Positions 1 to 7,418 of a stretch of DNA of 18,276 nt are shown piece after piece. This DNA is from Bacteroidota bacterium (GTDB lineage: Bacteria; Bacteroidota; Bacteroidia; Bacteroidales; UBA12481): NCBI GenBank assembly GCA_030592205.1, contig JAUVKA010000018.1, positions 1-18,276 of the forward strand. The letters are read 5' to 3'. Within the stretch, counting starts at the first letter, position 1. Every line of letters starts with the position of its first letter. The notes beneath the pieces are model-generated. The model did no database searches and had not been told where the DNA came from. It saw only the letters and a list, made by a program, of their open reading frames with translations. A program made the translations under genes and the position numbers.

Positions 1-1576
1 AAATCCAGAAAGGAATATTCTCGAGATCAGCATTAAAATCCAACTCCCTTGCAAGCTCTCTTGAATGATTTGCTTTTTGTTTTCTGAAGGATATAATTAC
101 AACTGGAATAGATTCACCAAGTAATGCAGTATTAACATCTGTCACTTCCGCATGGCTACTTCGAAAAGCTGCTATTCCATTTAAAACTACCTCCTCCGAT
201 GGAATGTCCAAAAGTCTGTCGGGGCCGGTAGCATCAAACCCCAGTTTCCCTCCCAGGGCAAATGTCTGGGCTGCATGGTCCAACTCATCTAAAGGACCTT
301 CAGCAAAGAACAAATCTCTTGCAGGATTTACTCTTTTACATACTTCACGAGCTAAATCAGTGTATTCCCGGATATTTGAATCTGCTCCTGTAACAAGAGC
401 GTATTTATTGAACATCATCTGCCCGGCACCCCAGATGGAATTGAGCACTTTCTTCCCTTGTCCCGGGTAATCGAGATGAATTGAAAATATTGCAAGATTG
501 TGTGCTACTCCTGCTGCTGGCATATGCATATCAACAAGTTCAGGAATCATGGTCATTTTTATAGGAGGAAGAAACAGTTTCTCGGTTGCAACTGCAATCC
601 AGGCATCTTCCTGTGGTGGAATACCGACAATAGTAGCAGGATAAACTGCTTGCTTCTTGTGAGTTATACAAGTTACATGGAAGCTGGGATAATAATCTGC
701 CAGGGAGTAAAAACCAGTATGGTCTCCGAAGGGCCCTTCTAAAACTAAATCTTCCTCAGGGTTAAGGTATCCTTCGATAATAATATCTGCATCTTCCGGG
801 ACCCAAATATCCTGGCTAAGGCACTTTACAAGTTTCACCGACTTCTTTCTGATGTAGCCTGCAAGTAGATACTCATCAATCCCATCAGGTAAGGGAGCAG
901 TTGCACAGTAAGTATAAACCGGGTCTCCACCCAATGCAACTGCAACCGGCATTTTTTCTCCTCTTTTTTTATAGGCTCGATAGTGCCTGGCACCAGTTTT
1001 ATGCATATGCCAATGCATACCTGTGGTTTTAGAATCAAAAACCTGCATACGGTACATCCCAAGATTTCTACTTCCTGAATCAGGATCCACAGTATGAACC
1101 AGTGGCAGGGTAATAAAGGGGCCCCCATCATGCGGCCAGCAAGTTAATACCGGCAACCGGTTCAGGTCTGGATCAGGCATAACTATCTCCTGGCACCGCC
1201 CTTTTTTGCCTGACTTTACAGGAATCCACGAACTTAATCGCTTCAATTGAGGTAAAAGCCTGAGTTTATTTATAAACCCCGGCCTGGATTTTGAAAATCC
1301 GCCGGCAATTTGTTCCATTGCATCCGCAAGATCATCAGGATCTTGACCTCGAAAGGCTATTTTTATCCTGTTTAATGACCCAAATGCGTTGATTAATATA
1401 GGGAAGGAGGTGCCGGTATTACTAAAAAGAATTGCCTTACCTCCTGCCTTTTGTTTGGAAATACGATCAGCGATCTCCGTAAGCTCACAATTTGGATCAA
1501 TCCTGACATCAATTTCCAACAGTTCTCCATGCTGGCGGAGCTGTTTGATAAAAGTTTGTAACCCTGATCGAGCCAT
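1..1576 (-). CDS. ubiD: UbiD-family prenyl-FMN-dependent decarboxylase, N-terminal 525 residues (runs off the left edge)
   Basis: I translated this frame base by base from ATG at 1576 to the edge and found no stop or frameshift, so 525 residues are visible and the C-terminus is missing. The protein reads as a UbiD-type decarboxylase, a cytoplasmic enzyme that removes aromatic or alpha,beta-unsaturated carboxyl groups using prenylated FMN. The motif NLGMYRMQ (171-178) supplies the cofactor-binding Asn171 and Arg176. A His-rich stretch lies at 188-192 (HWHMH), Glu235 sits in DEYLLAG, and EGPFGDHTG (280-288) supplies Glu280 and Asp285. Their spacing matches the catalytic Arg-Glu-Glu/Asp triad of the family. 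The length already exceeds the roughly 500 residues of E. coli UbiD, which suits the longer form often annotated as menaquinone biosynthesis decarboxylase. The substrate is not shown by the sequence. It lies on the same strand as the ribosomal cluster but beyond its terminator. Confidence 0.9.
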   Translation of the reverse strand, partial: MARSGLQTFIKQLRQHGELLEIDVRIDPNCELTEIADRISKQKAGGKAILFSNTGTSFPILINAFGSLNRIKIAFRGQDPDDLADAMEQIAGGFSKSRPGFINKLRLLPQLKRLSSWIPVKSGKKGRCQEIVMPDPDLNRLPVLTCWPHDGGPFITLPLVHTVDPDSGSRNLGMYRMQVFDSKTTGMHWHMHKTGARHYRAYKKRGEKMPVAVALGGDPVYTYCATAPLPDGIDEYLLAGYIRKKSVKLVKCLSQDIWVPEDADIIIEGYLNPEEDLVLEGPFGDHTGFYSLADYYPSFHVTCITHKKQAVYPATIVGIPPQEDAWIAVATEKLFLPPIKMTMIPELVDMHMPAAGVAHNLAIFSIHLDYPGQGKKVLNSIWGAGQMMFNKYALVTGADSNIREYTDLAREVCKRVNPARDLFFAEGPLDELDHAAQTFALGGKLGFDATGPDRLLDIPSEEVVLNGIAAFRSSHAEVTDVNTALLGESIPVVIISFRKQKANHSRELARELDFNADLENIPFWI

Positions 1577-1602
1577 ATAAATAAATTTGCGCGGAGAAAG
1601 AT

Positions 1603-1635
1603 AAAAAAAAGGGTGCCAAATATATCGACACCCTT
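1603..1635 (-). terminator. Rho-independent terminator after rplQ
   Basis: Read on the minus strand, AAGGGTGTC (1635-1627) pairs with GGCACCCTT (1617-1609) in a 9-bp stem with one T-G wobble. The loop is 9 nt (GATATATTT), and eight T residues follow (1610-1603). It lies 40 nt past the rplQ stop and before ubiD, so it most likely ends the long ribosomal-protein transcript. Confidence 0.85.
1617..1624 (-). promoter_or_regulatory. Possible Bacteroidota -7 promoter element for ubiD, inside the terminator hairpin
   Basis: TATATTTG on the minus strand fits the Bacteroidota -7 consensus TAnnTTTG exactly and lies 40 nt upstream of the ubiD ATG, which would give a 5' leader of roughly 30-35 nt. No TTG is seen at the expected -33 spacing, so this is a weak candidate. 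The match also falls in the AT-rich loop of the terminator and may be chance. Confidence 0.25.
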
Positions 1636-1674
1636 AATAATTATGATAATTATTAATATCTGATTTTTTCTGGC

Positions 1675-2445
1675 CTATTTTTCCTTGGCTTTATCATCAG
1701 CCGGTTTGTCTTCCTTTGCCTCCCCCTTCACTTCTTCTTCATCCTTTTTGGCAACTTCCTCTGCAGCCTCTTCAACAACTTCTTCAACAATCTCTTCAAC
1801 AGCTTCCTCTGCAGCCTCTTCAACCACCTCTTCAGCTACTTCTTCAACAAGCTCTTCAGCTACTTCTTCAACTGTCTCTTCAACAACCTCTTCGACCACC
1901 TCTTCAGCTATCTCAACATTTTCCTCAACAACTTCTGCAGCTACATCTTCTGTTTGCTCAACAGCTTCCTCAATCGTATCTGCAAGCACAGCTTTAGGTG
2001 CATCATCTGATTTTTTCTTACCTCGTCTGGATCTACGGGTAGTTGATTTCTCCTTAGTAGCTTCGCCTGCGGCAGATAGCATATTCTCATTATAATCCAC
2101 CAGTTCAATGATACACATTTCAGCATTATCACCTAAACGAGAACCTGTTTTCAGAATTCTTGTATATCCTCCAGGGCGATCTCCAACTTTTCCAGCAATA
2201 TCACGGAATAGTTCAGAAATGGCATTCTTGTTTTTAAGATAACTAAAAACTTGTCGTCTGGAATGAGTTGTATCATCTTTGGCCTTGGTAATTAGCGGCT
2301 CAACATACACCCTTAAAGCTTTGGCTTTGGCTACTGTAGTCGTAATTCTTTTGTGCTCAATCAACGACACAGCCATATTTGCCAACATCGCCTTCCTGTG
2401 CTCACTTTTACGACTCAAATGATTAAGTTTCTTTCTATGTCTCAT
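1675..2445 (-). CDS. rplQ: 50S ribosomal protein L17 with a long acidic C-terminal extension
   Basis: Residues 1-120 are a normal L17 domain: the start MRHRKKLNHLSRKSEHRKAM, then GDRPGGYTRILKTGSRLGDNAE (about 88-109), the typical family signature. L17 binds 23S rRNA near the exit side of the large subunit. Canonical bacterial L17 is about 120-130 residues, but this protein has 256. A basic linker (about 131-145, RRSRRGKKK) leads into a strongly acidic Glu/Val/Ala region (158-231), then a mixed-charge Lys/Glu/Asp tail. C-terminal extensions on L17 are known in Bacteroidota, but this is long and highly repetitive. It is the last gene of the cluster, 7 nt after the rpoA stop and just before the terminator. 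The frame is uninterrupted into the tail and reads to a TAG at 1675-1677, so I see no sign that the tail is a frameshift product. Confidence 0.96.
   Translation of the reverse strand: MRHRKKLNHLSRKSEHRKAMLANMAVSLIEHKRITTTVAKAKALRVYVEPLITKAKDDTTHSRRQVFSYLKNKNAISELFRDIAGKVGDRPGGYTRILKTGSRLGDNAEMCIIELVDYNENMLSAAGEATKEKSTTRRSRRGKKKSDDAPKAVLADTIEEAVEQTEDVAAEVVEENVEIAEEVVEEVVEETVEEVAEELVEEVAEEVVEEAAEEAVEEIVEEVVEEAAEEVAKKDEEEVKGEAKEDKPADDKAKEK
1756..1899 (-). repeat. Degenerate 12-bp tandem repeat encoding an xxEE tetrapeptide array in L17
   Basis: Residues 183-230 of L17 are twelve in-phase tetrapeptides of the form [V/A/T/L/I][V/A]EE with no interruption, preceded by looser copies back to about residue 159. 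At DNA level this is a 12-bp unit built on CTCTTCAAC-like triplet strings on the plus strand. Codons vary between copies (GAA against GAG, GTT against GTA or GTG), so the array is not freshly duplicated. Confidence 0.9.
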
Positions 2446-2452
2446 TGTTCCC

Positions 2453-3445
2453 TTATTCCTTGTCTAATTTATATTGGACGATATCCATCCCAAAGTTCAA
2501 ACTCATAACCTTTAAGAGGTCCTCCAGCTCAGTCAGTGACTTCTTTCCAAAGTTTCTGAATTTAAGCAAGTCATTCTTATTGTATGAAACCAAATCACCC
2601 AGTGACTCAACATCTGCAGCTTTCAAACAATTCAAGGCCCTGACAGAAAGGTCGAGGTCGACCAGTTTTGTTTTCAGCAATTTACGCATGTGTAATATTT
2701 CCTCATCGAATTCCTCATTTTCCGTTTTTTCATCCGAATCCAAAGTGATTTTTTCATCTGAAAATAACATGAAATGGTGAATAAGAATCTTGGCAGCCTC
2801 TTTCAATGCATCTTTCGGATGGATTGAGCCATCGGTATCAATGTCCATTATGAGTTTCTCGTAGTCGGTTTTTTGTTCGACACGATAATTCTCAATGTTA
2901 TATTTAACATTCTTGATAGGTGTAAAAACCGAATCAAGTGCAATTAAACCTATCTCAGAATCAGCAGGCTTATTCTCTTCAGAAGCAACATAACCACGTC
3001 CCTTATTAATAGTGAGGGTCATTTGGATTTTTACAGAGGGATCCATGTTGCAGATCAACAAATCTGGGTTCAACACTTCGAATCCCGTAAGAAAATTCCC
3101 AATGTCACCAGCAGTAAGAACTTCTTGTCCGGTAACTGTTACCATAACTTTTTCGTCCTCAACTCCTTCAATCTGTTGTTTAAACCTAACTTGTTTCAGA
3201 TTTAATACAACTTCTGTAACATCTTCAATAACACCTTTTATGGAGCTGAATTCATGATCAACCCCCTCAATCTTCAAGGTGGTGATTGCATATCCCTCCA
3301 GGGAGCTTAGAAGGATTCTACGTAGGGCATTACCTATTGTAATACCATATCCGGGTTCAAGAGGTCTGAATTCGAATTTACCATTAAGGTTATCCGATTC
3401 AATCATTATCACTTTGTCCGGTCTTTGGAATGCAAGTATAGCCAT
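2453..3445 (-). CDS. rpoA: DNA-directed RNA polymerase subunit alpha
   Basis: The 330-residue protein has the standard two-domain layout. The N-terminal assembly domain (about 10-230) includes RPLEPGYGITIGNALRRILL (27-46), used for dimerisation and for contacting beta and beta'. An acidic linker (about 236-250, DSDEKTENEEFDEE) leads to the DNA-binding C-terminal domain (about 255-315). In the latter, Arg269, Asn272, Cys273, Gly300, Lys302 and Ser303 line up with E. coli Arg265, Asn268, Cys269, Gly296, Lys298 and Ser299, which contact UP elements and activators. Promoter binding by the C-terminal domain should therefore be intact. It sits between rpsD (19-nt gap) and rplQ (7-nt gap), the usual alpha-operon order. 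No AGGAGG-like sequence precedes the ATG. Confidence 0.98.
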   Translation of the reverse strand: MAILAFQRPDKVIMIESDNLNGKFEFRPLEPGYGITIGNALRRILLSSLEGYAITTLKIEGVDHEFSSIKGVIEDVTEVVLNLKQVRFKQQIEGVEDEKVMVTVTGQEVLTAGDIGNFLTGFEVLNPDLLICNMDPSVKIQMTLTINKGRGYVASEENKPADSEIGLIALDSVFTPIKNVKYNIENYRVEQKTDYEKLIMDIDTDGSIHPKDALKEAAKILIHHFMLFSDEKITLDSDEKTENEEFDEEILHMRKLLKTKLVDLDLSVRALNCLKAADVESLGDLVSYNKNDLLKFRNFGKKSLTELEDLLKVMSLNFGMDIVQYKLDKE

Positions 3446-3464
3446 GAAACAGGTATTAAACAGT

Positions 3465-4070
3465 TTACTTAGAATACAATTCTACTATTAATTGTTCTTT
3501 AATATTTTCTGGAATTTCAGAACGTTCAGGCAGGTTAAGAAATTTCCCCTCCAATTGTTCCTGATTCCACTCAAGCCAGGGTGAACCAGGCCTGGAGATT
3601 GCCAAAGAGTCCTGAATAACTTCCAGAGCTTTGGATTTTTCACGAACGCTAACCACATCACCTGGTCGTACTTGGTATGAGGGTACATTTAATACAGATC
3701 CATTTACAACAATGTGTCTGTGGCTAACTAATTGACGGGCTCCTGCGCGGGTTGGTGCAATACCGAGACGGTATACAACATTGTCGAGGCGAGCCTCCAA
3801 AAATTGCAAAAGAACTTCACCAGTAACACCTTTTGTAGCCTCAGCTTTTTTAAACAAATTAGAAAACTGCTTTTCAAGCACTCCATAGGTATATTTGGCC
3901 TTCTGCTTTTCCTTCAGCTGAACTCCATATTCTGAGAGTTTACGTCTCCTTCTGTTTGATCCATGTGATCCAGGAGGATAATTTTTTCGTTCAAAATATT
4001 TATCGGCCCCATAAATGGGCTCTCCAAATTTTCTGGCAATTCTGGTCTTAGGTCCTATATATCTAGCCAT
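3465..4070 (-). CDS. rpsD: 30S ribosomal protein S4
   Basis: S4 is a primary 16S rRNA-binding protein that nucleates 30S assembly and affects decoding accuracy. The 201-residue product starts MARYIGPKTRIARKFGEPIY. The S4 RNA-binding fold contains RLDNVVYRLGIAPTRAGARQ (about 93-112), followed by VSHRHIVVNG and the basic C-terminal half. No cysteine occurs anywhere in the protein, so this is the zinc-free form; the four-Cys N-terminal zinc knuckle of Firmicutes-type S4 is absent. In enterobacteria S4 represses the alpha operon by binding a pseudoknot in its leader. Nothing in the short rpsK-rpsD gap (36 nt) lets me claim such an element here. Confidence 0.98.
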   Translation of the reverse strand: MARYIGPKTRIARKFGEPIYGADKYFERKNYPPGSHGSNRRRRKLSEYGVQLKEKQKAKYTYGVLEKQFSNLFKKAEATKGVTGEVLLQFLEARLDNVVYRLGIAPTRAGARQLVSHRHIVVNGSVLNVPSYQVRPGDVVSVREKSKALEVIQDSLAISRPGSPWLEWNQEQLEGKFLNLPERSEIPENIKEQLIVELYSK

Positions 4071-4106
4071 TTATCTTCAGTTTATCAGTTTTTTTTCTCT
4101 CTTTCC

Positions 4107-4499
4107 TTAGACTCTTCTTCTCTTAGGAGGACGGCAACCATTGTGTGGCATTGGGGTAACATCAACGATTTCAATCACCTCAATCCCACTATTATGGATA
4201 GTTCGGATAGCTGATTCACGTCCGTTTCCAGGCCCTTTGGCAAAAACCTTCACCTTCCTCAATCCTGCATCGTAAGCAACTTTAGCGCAATCTGTTGCAG
4301 CAATCTGGGCAGCATACGGAGTATTCTTCTTCGACCCACGAAATCCATTTTTTCCACTGGACGACCAGGAAATAACCTGACCGGAATTGTTCGTGAGGGT
4401 CACGATAATGTTATTGAAAGAAGAATGTATATGTGCCTGACCCAGAGGCTCAACCTGAACAACCCTTTTCTTGGTGGTTTTAACTTTTTTCTTAGCCAT
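4107..4499 (-). CDS. rpsK: 30S ribosomal protein S11
   Basis: The 130-residue protein matches S11 throughout. It has a basic N-terminus (MAKKKVKTTKKRVVQ), the core HIHSSFNNIIVTLTNNSGQV, SSSGKNGFRGSKKNTPYAAQ, the KGPGNGRESAIR segment, and the conserved end DVTPMPHNGCRPPKRRRV. S11 lies on the 30S platform and helps to position mRNA and E-site tRNA through 16S rRNA helix 45 contacts. The C-terminal PHNGCRPPKRRRV is among the most invariant S11 motifs. It follows rpsM after 8 nt and precedes rpsD, the typical alpha-operon order. The start ATG at 4499 is the only sensible one, giving the usual length of about 129 residues. Confidence 0.98.
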   Translation of the reverse strand: MAKKKVKTTKKRVVQVEPLGQAHIHSSFNNIIVTLTNNSGQVISWSSSGKNGFRGSKKNTPYAAQIAATDCAKVAYDAGLRKVKVFAKGPGNGRESAIRTIHNSGIEVIEIVDVTPMPHNGCRPPKRRRV

Positions 4500-4507
4500 T
4501 ATATGTA

Positions 4508-4885
4508 TTATTTAGTCGCTTTCTTTTTGTTCGCAACAGTTTTTCTTCTCCCCTTACGGGTACGTGCATTGTTCTTCGTACTTTGCCCCCTGACAGGTAA
4601 GCCAATACGGTGGCGAATTCCACGATAAGCACCAATATCCATTAGGCGCTTGATATTCATCTGAGTTTCTGAACGCAATTCTCCTTCAATCTTGAAATTA
4701 TCATTAATATAATTTCTGATTGCAGAAGTTTGATCATCTGTCCAGTCTTCAACCTTAGTGCTTCTGTCTACACCGGCTCCATCAAGGATCCTTTGTGCGG
4801 AGCTTTTTCCGATACCATAGATATAGGAAAGCCCTATTTCACCTCTTTTGTTGTTTGGTATGTCAACACCAACTATACGTGCCAT
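4508..4885 (-). CDS. rpsM: 30S ribosomal protein S13
   Basis: This 125-residue product starts MARIVGVDIPNNKRGEIGLS and contains the helix-hairpin-helix segment YIYGIGKSSAQRIL. The family signature GAYRGIRHRIGLPVRGQ(S/R)T (about 87-105) and the basic tail ARTRKGRRKTVANKKK follow. S13 sits on the head of the 30S subunit and makes intersubunit bridges with the 50S, and its C-terminal tail reaches P-site tRNA. Length and motifs are normal. The gap to rpmJ upstream is 27 nt and to rpsK downstream 8 nt. Confidence 0.98.
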   Translation of the reverse strand: MARIVGVDIPNNKRGEIGLSYIYGIGKSSAQRILDGAGVDRSTKVEDWTDDQTSAIRNYINDNFKIEGELRSETQMNIKRLMDIGAYRGIRHRIGLPVRGQSTKNNARTRKGRRKTVANKKKATK

Positions 4886-4912
4886 AAACTAATTTTTTAT
4901 CAATTGAATCTG

Positions 4913-5029
4913 TTAACCCTGACGCTGCTTAAACCTGGGATTCTTTTTATTGATTACATAAAGCCGGCCTTTTCGGCGAACAATTTTGCAATCCGCACTA
5001 CGCTTTTTTATAGATGCTCGTACCTTCAT
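4913..5029 (-). CDS. rpmJ: 50S ribosomal protein L36, zinc-free form
   Basis: The gap between infA and rpsM holds a 38-codon gene starting MKVRASIKKRSADCKIVRRK and ending NPRFKQRQG, which is L36. It begins at ATG 5027-5029 and stops at TAA (4913-4915). L36 binds 23S rRNA near the base of the L7/L12 stalk. The canonical zinc ribbon uses Cys11, Cys14, Cys27 and His33. Here positions 11, 27 and 33 are Ser, Asn and Phe, and only Cys14 remains, so zinc cannot be bound in the usual way. The location between infA and rpsM is the standard one, and length is exactly that of the family. Confidence 0.96.
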   Translation of the reverse strand: MKVRASIKKRSADCKIVRRKGRLYVINKKNPRFKQRQG

Positions 5030-5042
5030 GGTTTGCGTGTTT

Positions 5043-5264
5043 TCAATTTTTATATCTAAAAGTTATTCTGCCTTTCGTCAAATCATAAGGTGACATTTCA
5101 ACTTTCACTTTATCACCGGGCAGTATTTTTATATAATGCATCCGCATTTTACCTGAAATATGGGCTGTAATAATATGTCCATTTTCCAATTCAACACGGA
5201 ACATAGCATTTGATAATGCTTCAATAATGGTACCGTCTTGTTCTATCGAGGGTTGCTTAGCCAT
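5043..5264 (-). CDS. infA: Translation initiation factor IF-1
   Basis: The 73-residue product is a single S1-like OB-fold domain starting MAKQPSIEQDGTIIEALSNA, with the family core FRVELENGHIITAHISGKMR and the end DLTKGRITFRYKN. IF-1 binds the A site of the 30S subunit during initiation and helps IF-2 and IF-3 select the initiator tRNA. The E. coli protein is 72 residues, so length is normal. It lies 6 nt downstream of map and 13 nt upstream of rpmJ, an arrangement shared by Bacteroidota and many Gram-positives. The ATG is preceded by AATTTT rather than any purine-rich ribosome-binding site. Confidence 0.98.
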   Translation of the reverse strand: MAKQPSIEQDGTIIEALSNAMFRVELENGHIITAHISGKMRMHYIKILPGDKVKVEMSPYDLTKGRITFRYKN

Positions 5265-5270
5265 AAAATT

Positions 5271-6050
5271 CTAAATAAGTTTCTTTAATTCTTCCTCAAT
5301 TAATGTAAAATCCGACAAAATATCTGCTCTACCTGGCCTAACTACTACTGAATGTTCAAAATGGGCTGAAACACTACCATCGGAAGTGCGAATGGTCCAA
5401 CCGTCATCATTCTGAAGAATGAACCTTTTGCCCGCATTGATCATTGGTTCAATAGCAATAACCAATCCATTTTTTAATTTCATGCCGTTTCCTTTACGAC
5501 CATAATTGGGTACCTCAGGAGATTCGTGTAAATTTCTGCCTATACCATGTCCAACCATTTCCCGAACCACTGAAAATCCATTTCTCTCAGCATGGGATTG
5601 AACAGCATACCCAATATCACCCAAACGGCCTCCAACAATTGCCTTTTCAATCCCCAGATATAAGGACTCCTTGGTTACCCTGAGAAGTTTTTCCACCTCT
5701 GGAGTTACTTCACCAATTGCGAAGGTGAAAGCAGAATCTCCGTGAAAACCACTCTTATATACACCACAATCAACTGAAACAACATCTCCATCCTTCAACA
5801 CATAATCTGAGGGTATTCCATGCACAACCTGATCATTAACCGAAATACACAGGGCATTAGGAAAACCCTGATATCCTTTAAATCCCGGAGTTCCTCCATT
5901 ATCCCGGATAAACTCCTCTGCCCTCTGATCAATCATCTGAGTTTTAACTCCGGGCTTCATCAGAGAAACAATCACCGCATGAGTAGCAGACACAAGAAGA
6001 TTGGATTGCCTCAGCAGTTTAACTTCTTCGTCTGTTTTATATGTCACCAT
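5271..6050 (-). CDS. map: Type I methionine aminopeptidase
   Basis: This enzyme removes the initiator methionine from nascent proteins as they leave the ribosome. The 259-residue sequence carries the full dinuclear metal site of the pita-bread fold: Asp94 (SVDCG), Asp105 (HGDSA), His168 (VGHGIG), Glu201 (IEPM) and Glu232 (FEHS). Substrate-binding His77 (HGIP) and His175 (LHESP) are also present. All are offset by three from the E. coli residues (Asp97, Asp108, His171, Glu204, Glu235, His79, His178). There is no N-terminal extension, so this is the short bacterial class Ia type. It follows secY after 23 nt and precedes infA by 6 nt, which links export, maturation and initiation functions in one transcript. 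Confidence 0.98.
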   Translation of the reverse strand: MVTYKTDEEVKLLRQSNLLVSATHAVIVSLMKPGVKTQMIDQRAEEFIRDNGGTPGFKGYQGFPNALCISVNDQVVHGIPSDYVLKDGDVVSVDCGVYKSGFHGDSAFTFAIGEVTPEVEKLLRVTKESLYLGIEKAIVGGRLGDIGYAVQSHAERNGFSVVREMVGHGIGRNLHESPEVPNYGRKGNGMKLKNGLVIAIEPMINAGKRFILQNDDGWTIRTSDGSVSAHFEHSVVVRPGRADILSDFTLIEEELKKLI

Positions 6051-6073
6051 ACAAAGAACGCTATATTACCAGA

Positions 6074-7414
6074 TTAAAGGGCTGCTGCACCACCGGTGCG
6101 ACCTTTAATGCGGCCTGATTTCATTAAACCATCATAATGACGCATCATCAGATGACTTTCAATTTGTTGCAAAGTATCCAGTACAACACCAACCAGAATC
6201 AACAGGGATGTTCCCCCATAAAACTGAGCGAAGTTGGGTTGAACGCCTATAAGCATTGCAAATGTAGGAAGAATGGCGACCAAAGCCAGGAATATTGATC
6301 CCGGCAAGGTGATCCTGGACATGATAGTATCCAGAAACTCCACCGTTTTCCTACCAGGTTTAACACCTGGGATAAATCCGCCATTCCTTTTCATATCCTC
6401 CGCCATTTGGGTTGGATTTATAGTCACGGCCGTATAAAAATAAGTGAAAATAATGATCATCAAGGCCAGGGTTAGATTATACCAAAACCCTGTGTAATCA
6501 GCAAATGCAGTAACAAATCTACCGGCAGATTCCGATTTACCTAATCCACCAAGCATCATAGGCAGAAACATTAGAGCCTGAGCGAAAATAATTGGCATCA
6601 CACCTGCTGCATTCACTTTGAGAGGTATGTATTGCCTCACTCCACCGTATTGCTTATTTCCCACAATCCTCCGTGCGTATTGCACCGGGACTCGCCTGGT
6701 AGCCTGTATCAAAGCGATAGATGCCACAAACACCAGGAATAATAATATCATTTCTACCAGAAGCATTACCATTCCACCCCCTTGCTGCTCAAGTTTAGAA
6801 GCTCCCTCTTGTATAAGGGAAACAGGCATTCTCGCGATAATACCGATCATGATGATTAATGAAATACCATTTCCCAGTCCTCTATCGGTTATTTTTTCAC
6901 CAAGCCACATGACAAACATGGTACCGGCGGTCATTATGATAACTGATGATAGGGTAAAATACACTCCTTTCAGAACAAAGGCTGATTCGGGTATAGTATT
7001 ATGAAGGTTCATCAGGTAGGTAGGGCCCTGTGCTGTAGTAATAGCAACTGTCAGCCAACGAGTCATCTGATTAATCTTCTTTCTGCCACTTTCCCCTTCT
7101 TTCTGCAGTCTTTGAAAATATGGTATCGCTATTCCAAGCAATTGGATAATAATGGAGGCTGAAATATAGGGCATTATCCCTAAAGCCAGGATCGAAGCAT
7201 TACTGAAGGCTCCTCCTGAAAACATATCCAGCAAGCCCATGATTCCATCGCTGCTTTGTTGCTGCAGACCACCCAATTGAGAAGGATCAACACCAGGAAG
7301 CACAATATGAGTTCCAAGGCGATAAACCAGGATTAAACCCATAGTAGTAAGAATACGCTGGCGAAGGTCTTCTATCCTCCAAATATTTTTTAATGTTTCA
7401 ATAAACCTCTTCAT
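6074..7414 (-). CDS. secY: Preprotein translocase subunit SecY
   Basis: SecY is the channel-forming subunit of the SecYEG translocon in the inner membrane. The 446-residue protein has about ten hydrophobic segments; clear ones fall near residues 22-40, 71-100, 119-134, 150-170, 183-200, 214-237, 269-290, 312-332, 370-392 and 402-416. Diagnostic stretches are the plug region after HIVLPGVDPSQL, ALGIMPYISASIIIQLL (77-93), the cytosolic C4 loop VPVQYARRIVGNKQYGG, and the C5 loop MKRNGGFIPGVKPGRKT (341-357), which contacts SecA and the ribosome. Length is close to E. coli SecY (443). The rplO-secY-map order without an adk gene between secY and map is typical of Bacteroidota. Confidence 0.98.
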   Translation of the reverse strand: MKRFIETLKNIWRIEDLRQRILTTMGLILVYRLGTHIVLPGVDPSQLGGLQQQSSDGIMGLLDMFSGGAFSNASILALGIMPYISASIIIQLLGIAIPYFQRLQKEGESGRKKINQMTRWLTVAITTAQGPTYLMNLHNTIPESAFVLKGVYFTLSSVIIMTAGTMFVMWLGEKITDRGLGNGISLIIMIGIIARMPVSLIQEGASKLEQQGGGMVMLLVEMILLFLVFVASIALIQATRRVPVQYARRIVGNKQYGGVRQYIPLKVNAAGVMPIIFAQALMFLPMMLGGLGKSESAGRFVTAFADYTGFWYNLTLALMIIIFTYFYTAVTINPTQMAEDMKRNGGFIPGVKPGRKTVEFLDTIMSRITLPGSIFLALVAILPTFAMLIGVQPNFAQFYGGTSLLILVGVVLDTLQQIESHLMMRHYDGLMKSGRIKGRTGGAAAL

Positions 7415-7418
7415 GCAA

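Noticed and set aside
204..1580. Short open frames on both strands across 204-1580
   Set aside because: The whole stretch is one continuous minus-strand UbiD frame with conserved motifs, so the shorter frames are shadows.
1685..2095. Long plus-strand open frames of Ser/Thr or Gln/Leu-rich sequence opposite rplQ
   Set aside because: They are antisense shadows of the Glu/Val/Ala repeat of L17; low-complexity composition removes stops from several frames, and nothing else supports coding.
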